Notes under the pieces: generated by a model
The model's database searches: none
What the model was told of the DNA's origin: nothing
What the model saw: the letters and a program-made list of their open reading frames with translations, nothing else
NCBI GenBank assembly: GCA_027038835.1
Contig: JALWGC010000018.1
Span: 1 to 64,000, forward strand
Direction of reading: 5' to 3'
DNA: 64,000 bases
Origin: Helicobacteraceae bacterium
GTDB lineage: Bacteria; Campylobacterota; Campylobacteria; Campylobacterales; Sulfurimonadaceae
Made by a program: the position numbers and the translations under genes
Shown: in pieces, positions 7,228-15,991 of the stretch
Position numbering within the stretch: position 1 is the first letter of the stretch
Layout: each line of letters starts with the position of its first letter

Positions 7228-8497
7228 GTGGTAATGTCTCCAGCTCTTTGTAGATTTCGTTCAGGTTCTCCTCATCGAGGCTCTCCATATCGGCAGATAC
7301 CAGCTCTTTGAGTTTGACCGTTTTGTAACTCTGTGGCATCCCAAGCTCGAACATCGATGAAGCGATCTCGATCTCCTCTTTCATGTCTTTGATGTTGAAC
7401 TCGGCTGGGTAGTTTACGGTAAATTCCGCTTTTATCCCAAGCCAAAGTGAAGCGACCTCGAAGATGCTGCGCTCTACATTTTCCAAGCGTTGTGAGAAGT
7501 TTACGAGTGAAGCATTGAGCATCTGAAATTTGTAACGCTTTGCTATACCACTCTCATTAGTTCCATCGAGCACATCGGTATAACCTATCGTATCTATCAC
7601 CTCTTCAAGCCTCTTGATCTCATCTTGGTAAACCCGTGCCGGTGCTTCGCTTGGGCTGATAAACTCCGGTTTGCTTCCTTTATAAAGCAGCAGGTTGTCG
7701 GTTGATAGCTTGATAGGTGTTTCATCTTTGTCGGGTTTGTAGTTTTCGGGTATCTCGTAGGTAAGTACGCTGAAAGTTTGGCTTCTAAGTATCTCGTCAA
7801 GCTCACTGCGTAGGTTTAAGATGCGCTTGGAGATGTCGGCGATCTGAACAAACTCACCCACATAAGGAAACTCGTTGGACTCGCTGATGTAAAGCACTGG
7901 ACATACACCTAGATTGTGATCCCCTTGGCTTACGAGCTTTTTATCTTCATTGTAGATCGCCCATGATGTTTTGTCGTAGTAGCGGTATATCGTCTCTTGT
8001 TGTAAGTCGCCGAAGGGTTCCGTGTTATCGACGATCTCCTCGAAGATGACAAACTCAAACTTCCCGAACTTATCAAGCTTGTACTGGACGATGCTCTCTG
8101 GAGGTATCTCCACAAGGTAGGGAACACCTCTCTCCTTTAGCTGATCCGCCAAAGTATCTCCTAGATGCTCTGGCATATCGACAAGCACGATATTCGTGCC
8201 TCTTAGTTTCGCATTGACTGCAAAGGTTTTCATAAAGGTATCGATATCGTTGCCTTTGTTGTCGGCGTCTTTTAGCATAAGTTGGAGTTGTGGCGATTTG
8301 ATGTCGCGCATCGTCTTTTTTTGGAAGATGTAGCTGATAAACTGCTTCGTTTTTGGTGCGATGTAGTTCACATAGTATGCGATCTTCTTGCGGTTGTCAA
8401 ATTTGTCGTCTATCTCGCGCGGGAATTGAACGAGATCTTCACCACCTAACCCGTCATACGCTTTTTTGGCAAATCTCCATCTCTCTATAGGGTCCAT
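7205..8497 (-). CDS. Portal protein (SPP1 gp6 / DUF4055-like)
   Basis: A 430-residue portal-like protein. It shows an N-terminal region with YVNYIAPKTKQFISYIFQ, a beta-rich wing (IPPESIVQYKLDKFGKFEFV), a long helical stem region (LDEILRSQTFSVLTYEIPE), the GIAKRYKFQMLN crown segment and an acidic tail. Portals form the dodecameric DNA gate at one capsid vertex and dock the terminase. I chose ATG 8497 (AAAAAAGG upstream) over TTG 8524. The unusual point is its strand: terminase, scaffold and capsid are rightward while this gene and its three followers are leftward. Confidence 0.8.
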   Translation of the reverse strand: MDPIERWRFAKKAYDGLGGEDLVQFPREIDDKFDNRKKIAYYVNYIAPKTKQFISYIFQKKTMRDIKSPQLQLMLKDADNKGNDIDTFMKTFAVNAKLRGTNIVLVDMPEHLGDTLADQLKERGVPYLVEIPPESIVQYKLDKFGKFEFVIFEEIVDNTEPFGDLQQETIYRYYDKTSWAIYNEDKKLVSQGDHNLGVCPVLYISESNEFPYVGEFVQIADISKRILNLRSELDEILRSQTFSVLTYEIPENYKPDKDETPIKLSTDNLLLYKGSKPEFISPSEAPARVYQDEIKRLEEVIDTIGYTDVLDGTNESGIAKRYKFQMLNASLVNFSQRLENVERSIFEVASLWLGIKAEFTVNYPAEFNIKDMKEEIEIASSMFELGMPQSYKTVKLKELVSADMESLDEENLNEIYKELETLPHDRTEQE

Positions 8498-8536
8498 AAC
8501 AAGCCTTTTTTGTTGGATTTTCAAAGTGTAACTTGA

Positions 8537-8572
8537 ATTTGGTGCGCGAAGTCTGGGGTAAACGCACCAAAT
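8537..8572. repeat. 10-bp inverted repeat between portal and scaffold
   Basis: ATTTGGTGCG (8537-8546) and CGCACCAAAT (8563-8572) are perfect inverted copies with a 16-base gap, lying in the 117-base divergent region between portal and scaffold genes. It could be an operator, a hairpin leader or a recombination remnant. Confidence 0.6.
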
Positions 8573-8614
8573 CTGTTTTAAAGTCGGTTGTAAATAAAGC
8601 TTGGAGGGCTAAAA

Positions 8615-9289
8615 ATGTTTAAAAAACTGCAAGAACTGCTTGAGGCAGGAAAAATCGAAGCTGGTGTCGCTGAGGCGTTGGACGCTGAAATATCGACTGT
8701 ACTGAAAGAGAAAAACGACGAAGCGGCGAAATGGAGGGTGAAGTATCAAGACCTGAACAAGAGCTACGAAGAGGTGCTCAGCTCCAAAGGTGAGCTTGAG
8801 AGCCAAATCCAAGGGATAGACGAGAAGATCGCAAAAGCGAAAGAGGAAGGTAAAGGTGAGCTTGTCAAAGAGCTTGAAGCAGAGAGAGGACAAAAAGAGG
8901 AGTTGGCTAAGAAGTTGGGAGAGCTTGAAGCGACTACAAAAAACCTCAAGATAGAGAACGAGCTTTCAAAGGCATTAAGCGGGTTTGAGTATGAGCCGGT
9001 GGATAGTGAGATAGTGAGTGAATATCTTAAAAACCGTTTTGTGGAGCTTGATGGGGATAGTGTCAAGTTTAAAAACGGCGATACGCTTGTTGATCTGACA
9101 GATGGACTCAAAACACTAGTAGAGCAAAGACCAAACCTCTTCAAAGCAAAAGGTGTTGGCGGAAGCGGTGCAGGAAACAGCGGTACAAGTGGTGGCGGAG
9201 CGAAAAAACGCTCAGATATGAGTGATGAAGAGGCGGATGCGTTCATCCAAGAACATGGGCAGGAAGCCTACATGAAACTACCAAGTTAA
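8615..9289 (+). CDS. Phage scaffolding protein
   Basis: A 224-residue acidic protein. Residues 25-120 are an extended coiled coil rich in Glu and Lys, followed by a short globular segment (EYEPVDSEIVSEYLKNRF), a Gly/Ser linker (GVGGSGAGNSGTSGGG) and a charged C-terminal tail that would bind capsid subunits. This plan is typical of assembly scaffolds that guide prohead assembly and then leave. The gene directly precedes the capsid gene. GGAGGG gives a good ribosome site. Confidence 0.85.
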   Translation: MFKKLQELLEAGKIEAGVAEALDAEISTVLKEKNDEAAKWRVKYQDLNKSYEEVLSSKGELESQIQGIDEKIAKAKEEGKGELVKELEAERGQKEELAKKLGELEATTKNLKIENELSKALSGFEYEPVDSEIVSEYLKNRFVELDGDSVKFKNGDTLVDLTDGLKTLVEQRPNLFKAKGVGGSGAGNSGTSGGGAKKRSDMSDEEADAFIQEHGQEAYMKLPS

Positions 9290-9301
9290 AGGATATGAAA
9301 A

Positions 9302-10243
9302 ATGGCAATAGCGATTAAAGATACGGTTATCCAAACAGAGGCGATTATCGGAGTGAAAGATAATCTTGAAAACGCAAGAAGTGCAACGGGTGGAGCGATC
9401 CAAGTGGGTAGAAACATCCATAAGGGCGATTTTGTCGATGAGTTTATGTTTGACGAGTTTGGTCAAATCACACGAAGAGATCCAAACTCTACCGCTGCGG
9501 TAACACCGGAGAGACTCTCAAGCCTTGAAGATGTAGCGGTCAAACTCTACTTCAAAGGGGATCTTTTCGTTACAAACACAGAGCTTGAGCGATACGGAAG
9601 CTCTGTTAAGTCTATGAACAAGGGGATCGGTTCTACTATCGGTAGAAACATATCAAGATGGGCGTTAAATAAAGCGCTTATTTCTGTTGTCGGGGCGATC
9701 ACTTCACAATCGACGCTTATAGCAGGTGATGGCACTGCAGATGCGGATGTAAGCATCCTCAACGATGCGGTTTTCAAGCTTGGAGACCAAAACGGTGATG
9801 TTGTGGCGTTTGCTACGCCTTCGCTTGTAACTCATAAACTCATTGGCAATGCCATCGCTTCGACTGCGGATCAGATCGCTTACGGTGCGGTGTATAACGC
9901 GCAAGTTGGAACGCTTGGACGCAAACTATGGACAGTCGATAACGCCGCACTTGGATGGAGTGATGGAACCAACAGTGGAAACTACACGCTTGGACTTGTC
10001 AAAGGGGCGGTTACGATCGATGAGAGTGAGGTTATCAAAATCCTAAGCGATCTCGACATAGCGCAAGAAAATAGCGGGTATCGCTTCAAGGCTGAGGGTG
10101 CATACACGGTAAAAGTCAAAGGGTTTGCATACAACACCGCTCAGGGGATCAACCCGAGTGATTCTGTATTGGCTGATAGTGCAAGTTGGAGTCTTATAAA
10201 AGATATCAAACACGGTGCCGGTGTGGTAGCGAAAACGAAATAG
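9302..10243 (+). CDS. Major capsid protein
   Basis: A 313-residue protein right after the scaffold gene. Features fit an HK97-fold capsid: an early FVDEFMFDEFGQITRRDP extended segment, a long spine helix region (SIGRNISRWALNKALISVVG), a beta-rich P domain including LIAGDGTADADVSILNDAV, and a C-terminal strand block (IDESEVIKILSD). The order scaffold-capsid-small head proteins-tail tube is standard, and no other candidate in the window has suitable size and place. Confidence 0.82.
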   Translation: MAIAIKDTVIQTEAIIGVKDNLENARSATGGAIQVGRNIHKGDFVDEFMFDEFGQITRRDPNSTAAVTPERLSSLEDVAVKLYFKGDLFVTNTELERYGSSVKSMNKGIGSTIGRNISRWALNKALISVVGAITSQSTLIAGDGTADADVSILNDAVFKLGDQNGDVVAFATPSLVTHKLIGNAIASTADQIAYGAVYNAQVGTLGRKLWTVDNAALGWSDGTNSGNYTLGLVKGAVTIDESEVIKILSDLDIAQENSGYRFKAEGAYTVKVKGFAYNTAQGINPSDSVLADSASWSLIKDIKHGAGVVAKTK

Positions 10244-10252
10244 GAGTGAGAG

Positions 10253-10441
10253 ATGAAAAAGATTATCGACTATACGGGAAAATACAAAGCCGGTGAGGGG
10301 GAACAAGTCGTTAGAGCGAACATTCGCTTTTTCGACAAGGATGACCTAAGAGGTTTTGATGGGGTTGTTTTGCTTGAGAAGGATAAAAAGCTCGTTGATG
10401 GGATCGAAGGGATCGAAACGAAGTTTGTAAAGGCTAAGTGA
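10253..10441 (+). CDS. Small phage structural-region protein, 62 aa
   Basis: A 62-residue basic protein between the capsid and tail tube genes. It has alternating beta stretches (VVRANIRFFDK, GVVLLEKDKKLV) and may be a head decoration or completion protein, but no family is recognised. Its TGA overlaps the ATG of the next gene, showing translational coupling. Confidence 0.55.
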   Translation: MKKIIDYTGKYKAGEGEQVVRANIRFFDKDDLRGFDGVVLLEKDKKLVDGIEGIETKFVKAK

Positions 10442-10599
10442 TGCGCTATGAAGTCACACGCCCAAACACAACGCTTAAAGTGGGCAAAAAGCTCTACAAA
10501 AGCGGTGATGTGTTTGAAGCGAAAAAAGAGGAGATACAACTGCTCCTCGATGCGAAATACATAAAAGAGGTGAAAGATGGCAAAGCAGCTAACAAGTAA
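10441..10599 (+). CDS. Small phage protein, 52 aa
   Basis: A 52-residue basic protein starting in the TGATG junction with the previous gene. The sequence MRYEVTRPNTTLKVGKKLY followed by SGDVFEAKKEEIQLLL looks like a small SH3-like or DUF7210-type barrel often found between head and tail genes. It overlaps the tail tube gene by 23 bases. Identification is by size, coupling and place only. Confidence 0.6.
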   Translation: MRYEVTRPNTTLKVGKKLYKSGDVFEAKKEEIQLLLDAKYIKEVKDGKAANK

Positions 10600-11485
10600 G
10601 AACACGTTTCTTATCAACTCAGCGGCAGTACCGGCAGCGGAGGATGTGATAACGACAAATGAGTTTGTTTTTGTCAATCCGCAGGCTAAGAGCGTTGAAA
10701 CAAAAGACATCGGCAACGGTCAGCTTGGAAACTCCAAGACTATAACGATAGCGGACTGGACGACGGCACAGTTCGATGTCGGAGTGAATGCAAGAACGAG
10801 TGGTGCGGCTGGAACTGCACCGTCGTACGCTGCACTTTTTAAGGCGTGCGGGCTTGTCGAGGTTGTCGATAGTACGAACAACACTGTTACATACGCACCG
10901 GGCGGCTCTCCAAGTGGCACGGCGAAGAACTACACAGATGGAGCGGTAAGACAGATCGACGGAATCGCCGGAGATATGAAGTTTGGCGGAAGTGTCGGGG
11001 ATATTGCAAAGTTCACTTTTAGCCTGCAAGGTTTTACGGACTTGAGTGAAACGGCTGAGGCTAATCCTGCGGTAACGCTCGATGCAAATCAAAATCTTAT
11101 CGTCACATCTGCAACGGCGATCACAATCGGAGGAGGCTCCATTGCACTACAAGAGTTCGAGTTTACACTTGGAAACGAGATACAAGAGTCCTACGGGATC
11201 GGTGTTAAAGAGTTTTACATATCTGACTTCAAGCCCACCGTAAATGTCAAAGCGATCAAGACAAAAGGCAATGCAGCGCATTGGGATGACCTCAAAAACA
11301 ACACCATCAAGGAGGTTGTAGTCACTCTTGGCGGCACGGCTGGAAATACTATCACATTCACAGCTTCTTACTGCAATCCTAAAGAAGTGAGCGAAAGTGA
11401 CGACAACGGCGAAGTGGTCTATAACCAGACGTGGGAGTGCCAGTCAAACGCAGGAAACGACAACTTCAGCATAGTTTACAGCTGA
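10577..11485 (+). CDS. Major tail tube protein
   Basis: A 302-residue protein with the beta-rich layout of siphovirus tail tube subunits: SVETKDIGNGQLGNSKTITI near residue 40, QFDVGVNART, AALFKACGLVEV (typical for the phage tail tube family), SVGDIAKFTFSLQGF, and VNVKAIKTKGNAAHWDDLKN followed by an Ig-like end. It precedes the tail chaperone and tape measure genes as expected. It polymerises into the hollow tail tube for DNA passage. Confidence 0.85.
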   Translation: MAKQLTSKNTFLINSAAVPAAEDVITTNEFVFVNPQAKSVETKDIGNGQLGNSKTITIADWTTAQFDVGVNARTSGAAGTAPSYAALFKACGLVEVVDSTNNTVTYAPGGSPSGTAKNYTDGAVRQIDGIAGDMKFGGSVGDIAKFTFSLQGFTDLSETAEANPAVTLDANQNLIVTSATAITIGGGSIALQEFEFTLGNEIQESYGIGVKEFYISDFKPTVNVKAIKTKGNAAHWDDLKNNTIKEVVVTLGGTAGNTITFTASYCNPKEVSESDDNGEVVYNQTWECQSNAGNDNFSIVYS

Positions 11486-11495
11486 TTCGGCAGGT

Positions 11496-11540
11496 TTTTG
11501 TAGTTTCCCGCCATCAAAAAACTACGAAAAAACTACAAAA
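11496..11540. repeat. Inverted repeat before the tail chaperone gene
   Basis: TTTTGTAGTTT (11496-11506) pairs with AAACTACAAAA (11530-11540); a second partner AAACTAC at 11518-11524 gives an alternative shorter hairpin. The outer stem ends one base before the ribosome site of the chaperone gene, so alternative folding could set its translation rate. Confidence 0.5.
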
Positions 11541-11545
11541 GGAAG

Positions 11546-11845
11546 ATGATGAAAAAGTTTAAAATCGATAGAAAAAAGATCAAGTTCGAGTATGAGTTTT
11601 TAGATGGTACAAGTGTGAAGTTTGAGTATCTTGAGCCAACTACAGAGATGATCGACAAAGCGGTGGAGATCGATACGCCATCAGGTAGAATGGAGTTTAG
11701 CAAAGAATCACTCTATGAGTTGCTACAAAGCGACGTGGATGGAGCGGTAGAAAAACTCATAGAGGAGCAGATGAGAAACGGAAACATTTACGAGTTCAAA
11801 GCGAAGTTAGATGAAGAGTTGGGAAAGCTCAAAAAGAGCGTATAA
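11546..11845 (+). CDS. Tail assembly chaperone, short form (G-like)
   Basis: A 99-residue acidic helical protein between tail tube and tape measure genes, the position of lambda gpG. It ends in a Lys-rich tail after a GGGAAAG heptamer at 11821-11827 that is in the correct frame (G GGA AAG) for -1 slippage. The short form would be made by most ribosomes. Tail assembly chaperones coat the tape measure protein and recruit tube subunits; they are absent from the virion. ATG 11549 is an equally possible start. Confidence 0.78.
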   Translation: MMKKFKIDRKKIKFEYEFLDGTSVKFEYLEPTTEMIDKAVEIDTPSGRMEFSKESLYELLQSDVDGAVEKLIEEQMRNGNIYEFKAKLDEELGKLKKSV

Positions 11846-12147
11846 AACGGCTCTTTAGATGGTGTGAGCAAAACGCGAAAGGGCAAGGGTCGCTAGATGA
11901 AGCTATACAGAAAAACAGATACGATCTCGCAGATGATACGATCGAGTTTCTCGATGATGATCTCGAGCTTTCGATCGTTGCTAGTGTCTTTTTGCAAGTT
12001 CCGTTTGAGTATAGCGAGATGGGGAGTATTGTCGGGAAGCAGTATCAACCTATTGGAGATTTTCTTTCGTGGAACGGCTTGGATGTCAAAAAATGGACAC
12101 CTATCGTTTTACAGATGGGAAGAGTTTGGGCGAATGCTACAAAATAG
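11546..12147 (+). CDS. Tail assembly chaperone, -1 frameshift fusion (GT-like)
   Basis: After slippage at 11821-11827 the -1 frame is open from 11827 to the TAG at 12145-12147, adding about 106 residues (AQKERIKRLFRWCEQN onward, later VASVFLQVPFEYSEMGS). This extension has no usable start codon of its own near its 5' end, so it can hardly be expressed without frameshifting. The full product is about 200 residues. This matches the lambda G/GT arrangement, and the tape measure gene follows 14 bases later. The function of a T-like part is to bind the tail tube protein. Confidence 0.8.
11821..11827 (+). other. Programmed -1 frameshift site GGGAAAG
   Basis: GGGAAAG occurs with codon phase G GGA AAG in the chaperone frame, which is exactly the lambda G/GT slippery heptamer. 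A second, poorer site (C AAA AAG) follows at 11830-11836. Confidence 0.78.
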
Positions 12148-12161
12148 TTATAAAAGAGCGG

Positions 12162-15083
12162 ATGATGAATAAAGATTTAAAGATAAAGATCAAAATCGAT
12201 AGCGATACTGGCGAACTGATAGTAACAAAAAGAGAGTTTGACAAGCTTGGAAAAAGCGTGCAAACTACAGAGCGCTATACCGATAAATTCGCTAAACGCC
12301 TCACCACCATGGCTTATGCCGCCTCCGGTTTGTACGCTATAAACAAAGCGTTCGATGCTATTGTATCTACAACAAAAGAGTTTGTAAACACAGCAGCACA
12401 GTTTGAACAGTTCAACACGGTTTTAAAAACACTCGAAGGAAACGCTACAAAAGCGGCATCTTCGATGGCGTGGATCACTGAGTTTTCCAAAACGACTCCT
12501 TATGAACTCTCACAAGTAACGGAGTCTTTTGTAAAGCTTAGAGCATACGGGATCGATCCGACCGATGGGTCGCTTCGTACACTTGGCGATACCGCTTCAG
12601 CAATGGGGAAAACGATTGATCAGGCAGTAGAAGCGATGGCGGATGCGGTTGTCGGAGAGAACGAGCGGTTAAAAGAGTTTGGGATTCGCGCTTCGAAAAT
12701 AGGTGATCAGATCAAGTACACATGGACGAATGCCAGTGGAGAGATGCGACAAACTGTCATCCAAAACAACAGCGAGATTATCCAAAGCACATTAGAAGCT
12801 ATCTTTAATTCCAAATATGCCGGCGCTATGGAACAGCAAAGCCGCACTTGGAATGGGCTTATCTCCAATATGAAAGATAATTGGACAATCTTTCAGAACA
12901 ATATAATGGATAGCGGTGTATTTGACTACTTAAAAGCAATTGTAGCTGTTGTCGGCGATTATATGCACGATGCGTTTGATAGTGCTACAAGCAAAAGTGG
13001 GGAGTTTGCAACCTATGTTATAGATGGGATTAGAGCTGTAATAAAAGGGTTTGGGTCGCTTTATGACTCTTTAGAAACATTTGGGGATTATTTTTCCGTT
13101 GTAGGTGATTTGGCAGAGCTTGGTTTTTGGGGGTTTCAAAAAGCTACTTCAAGAGCCGCTTTGTTTTTAGTTCAGTCGTTTGAGGGTGCATTTAACTTTG
13201 TTATAGATGGCATAAATTCGATATTAGAAACGATAGAAGCGGTAAGTTTAGGAACGATAACATTTGGAAGAGTTGATCACGTTTCGTGGAGTAGCGACGA
13301 GCTTAGTCGCGCACAGTATGTCGATGCAAAGGTGGAAGCGGCAAAAGTACAGTTGCAAAAAGATTGGAATGATCTTATGGGCACTGGTCACGGCGCTTCA
13401 TTTGCAAATAAATTTTTAGAACAAGTTGAAAAAGCGTATGAGAAATTAAAAAACAGTGTTGATAACCAAAGTGAAAAAACAGATTTTGGCGAAGCGGTAG
13501 AAAAAATAAAACCTCCAGTCTCTACTGAAGAAGCTACGCAAAAACTGCAAGATTATGCAGTGGCACAAGAGGAGGTGCAAAAAACAATCGAAGATGTTAG
13601 CAAAGGCTTCGAAGAACTCAACGACACCCTTCAAAGCGACACTGGAGATAGCAACACGTACACAGCTGTAAACAATGTAACGGATGGTTTTGATAGGCTA
13701 AATGATGTTACACAAAATACACAAAAAACTATCATAGATGCAACAAAGTCGATCGAGCGTTTTAGCTTCGCGTTTTCGAGTAAACTTATCGATAGCTTTC
13801 GAAGCAATATCGATGCTCTAAGTCAAGTCACACAAACATCTATGCAAACAGCGAACATCTCTTATAAAGATGCGTTGTCCTATGCAAATGAGGTAAAATC
13901 GGAACTGATAAAAAACCCACTTGATGTAACAATAGGTAAACGATATCAAGAAGCATACAACACACTTTTAAGCTCTGTCGATGGGTATCTGAAACCGACA
14001 AATTTTCAAACTCAAAGCGAATATGCATTTGCTCAAGCAACAGTTGGAATGCAAGTAGCGGATTTTCAAGATACCGCTATCAAAGCAATTGATGTGTTCG
14101 ACTCTATGAATGCTCTTTTAGAAAGTATCAATCAGGCTTTTGAAGATGGCATATTGACAGATGAAGAAAAAGCTACAATATCCGGTGTAGCTACAAGTGT
14201 AAATAAAAAAAATGAAGTGTTACTTGGCAGCCAAGGGGTTGTCGGCGCAATAGAAACACAGGAATATTACAACAACAATGGACTTGCAAAAGATGCTTCG
14301 CTTCAACCATTGTACAAAGGTGAAGATATTACAACAACTGTTGCAAACCAAATTAGCGGTTATGCAAAAGATGCTTCGCTAATTGGAAGCAACTCTGTTT
14401 CTACATTTATCAAAAAACTTATGGGAGATGGTGAAAAAGGGATCTCTCTTGCAAGGATCGAAAGCACTTTACCGGAGCTACAAGTTGCAACTGGACTCGA
14501 TGGAGATTTAAGCAATATAAAAATATACACACATGATACAAAAACGGCAGTCGATAATGCGAACATCAAGGGAAAAACTGTTGAGACATTGGATAATTTG
14601 CGTGTTAAATCTGTTACAACAGACATTAAAAATCTTTATGAATATTTTGTTCCAAATTCTTATGGAGATGGTGGTCATTGGGAGACCGGCAGTTATCCAC
14701 CTTCAAACGCGACAAATGTAACATTAAAAGCTAATGAAGGTTCGACGACAAGATACGAATATTATGCAAAAGGTGGATTTACCGGCATAGGTTTTGGCAA
14801 ACGCGATGAGACCGGGGAGGTTCCGGCTGGGATCGTTCACGCCGGTGAATGGGTGGCACCACATTGGATGATACGAGAAAATCCAGCGCTTTTTGGTGCG
14901 CTTGAGATGCATCGACTTGGAAAAAAGATACCATCAAAAAGAATCGACACAACAAATACAGACTCAAATACAAAAATAGAGAAATATCTGTTTGTTCTCG
15001 CAGATGAGATGAAGCAAATGAACAGATTGCTTCGTCGTGTTACCGATGGTGGTGAAGCTATGAAAACTGAGGTGGTATCATGA
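12162..15083 (+). CDS. Tape measure protein
   Basis: A protein of about 973 residues that sets tail length and helps DNA entry. Residues about 70-230 hold the tape measure domain: NTVLKTLEGNATKAASSMAW, TTPYELSQVTESFVKLRAYG, the GDTASAMGKTIDQAVEAMAD block and NERLKEFGI. A hydrophobic segment around residues 300-380 and several helical stretches follow. ATG 12162/12165 (MMNKDLK) is chosen over TTG-like upstream starts at 12069 because those would overlap the chaperone frameshift product. The C-terminus ends with GEWVAPHWMI, common in such proteins. The next gene overlaps by four bases. Confidence 0.9.
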   Translation: MMNKDLKIKIKIDSDTGELIVTKREFDKLGKSVQTTERYTDKFAKRLTTMAYAASGLYAINKAFDAIVSTTKEFVNTAAQFEQFNTVLKTLEGNATKAASSMAWITEFSKTTPYELSQVTESFVKLRAYGIDPTDGSLRTLGDTASAMGKTIDQAVEAMADAVVGENERLKEFGIRASKIGDQIKYTWTNASGEMRQTVIQNNSEIIQSTLEAIFNSKYAGAMEQQSRTWNGLISNMKDNWTIFQNNIMDSGVFDYLKAIVAVVGDYMHDAFDSATSKSGEFATYVIDGIRAVIKGFGSLYDSLETFGDYFSVVGDLAELGFWGFQKATSRAALFLVQSFEGAFNFVIDGINSILETIEAVSLGTITFGRVDHVSWSSDELSRAQYVDAKVEAAKVQLQKDWNDLMGTGHGASFANKFLEQVEKAYEKLKNSVDNQSEKTDFGEAVEKIKPPVSTEEATQKLQDYAVAQEEVQKTIEDVSKGFEELNDTLQSDTGDSNTYTAVNNVTDGFDRLNDVTQNTQKTIIDATKSIERFSFAFSSKLIDSFRSNIDALSQVTQTSMQTANISYKDALSYANEVKSELIKNPLDVTIGKRYQEAYNTLLSSVDGYLKPTNFQTQSEYAFAQATVGMQVADFQDTAIKAIDVFDSMNALLESINQAFEDGILTDEEKATISGVATSVNKKNEVLLGSQGVVGAIETQEYYNNNGLAKDASLQPLYKGEDITTTVANQISGYAKDASLIGSNSVSTFIKKLMGDGEKGISLARIESTLPELQVATGLDGDLSNIKIYTHDTKTAVDNANIKGKTVETLDNLRVKSVTTDIKNLYEYFVPNSYGDGGHWETGSYPPSNATNVTLKANEGSTTRYEYYAKGGFTGIGFGKRDETGEVPAGIVHAGEWVAPHWMIRENPALFGALEMHRLGKKIPSKRIDTTNTDSNTKIEKYLFVLADEMKQMNRLLRRVTDGGEAMKTEVVS

Positions 15084-15991
15084 AGCTGCTTCAAAATAAA
15101 ATAACAGACTATCTTAGTGCGAACTTCAACGAAGATGAAATACAATGGGAGAGTTCAGCTACATACAACTACGCAGATGAAGTTCGTGATGGACACTTTA
15201 TATACAAGTATGCCGGTGAAGATGGAACCAACACGGACGAGATGCCAAATAAAGACTATCAAAAACTCCCAACTGAGAGAAAATGGGTAAAGATCAGACC
15301 TACAAACTACTATGCCATGCTCGATGGTGAAACACAAACACAGACACAAAACCAAAACACTATAGAAATAACCTTAGCAACAAATAACTACGATGCATTA
15401 TGCTTACTTGGCATAGATGCTAAGAGTGTTACAGTCAAATTACGCGATACCGATAGCGGTGAAACTGTTTATACGCGAACTATTGATCTTTCTGATATTA
15501 CAAGAATAGTAGATTTTTATAGCTATTGTTTCGAAGAGATAATATTTAAAAGCTCCATCTATATAGACGACATCCCACTTTACACCAATGCAACGATGCA
15601 AATTGTAATCGACAACGATGGCGGGGTGGCATCGTGTGGTAGATTGGTTTGTGGTAGAACTTACTATATAGGTGAAACCGGGTATGGCATAAATCTATCG
15701 CAAGAGTCGTACTCAACCAAAGAAACAGATGTGTTTGGAAACACAACCCTTGTTCATAAAAATAGTCTAAATATCGATAGTTATGAAGTTTTTGTCCCAA
15801 CACCTTCGATCCCGAACATAAGAAGAAAATTCAAAGAACTCGATGCCGTTGCACTTCTTTTTATAATGGATGAGAGTGAAAATTCTATAATGGAAAATCT
15901 ACTGAATTTTGGGTACTACGAAAACTTTTCCATAGTGATACCAGATCCAAAAATCAGCACCGTTTCACTTCAAATTAAAGGAATACTCTAA
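15080..15991 (+). CDS. Probable tail tip / baseplate protein
   Basis: A 303-residue protein between the tape measure gene and the DGR target gene, the place of distal tail and hub proteins. It is beta-rich with one Thr/Gln-rich low-complexity stretch (QTQTQNQNTIEI, about residue 85) and shows no clear family motif. An ATGA overlap couples it to the tape measure gene and its stop is shared with the next start. A structural role linking the tail tube to the receptor-binding protein is inferred from position. Confidence 0.55.
   Translation: MKLLQNKITDYLSANFNEDEIQWESSATYNYADEVRDGHFIYKYAGEDGTNTDEMPNKDYQKLPTERKWVKIRPTNYYAMLDGETQTQTQNQNTIEITLATNNYDALCLLGIDAKSVTVKLRDTDSGETVYTRTIDLSDITRIVDFYSYCFEEIIFKSSIYIDDIPLYTNATMQIVIDNDGGVASCGRLVCGRTYYIGETGYGINLSQESYSTKETDVFGNTTLVHKNSLNIDSYEVFVPTPSIPNIRRKFKELDAVALLFIMDESENSIMENLLNFGYYENFSIVIPDPKISTVSLQIKGIL

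Noticed and set aside
11830-11836. C AAA AAG as the frameshift site
   Set aside because: GGGAAAG nine bases upstream is the better, correctly phased slippery site, and C AAA AAG would need a mismatch in the P site.
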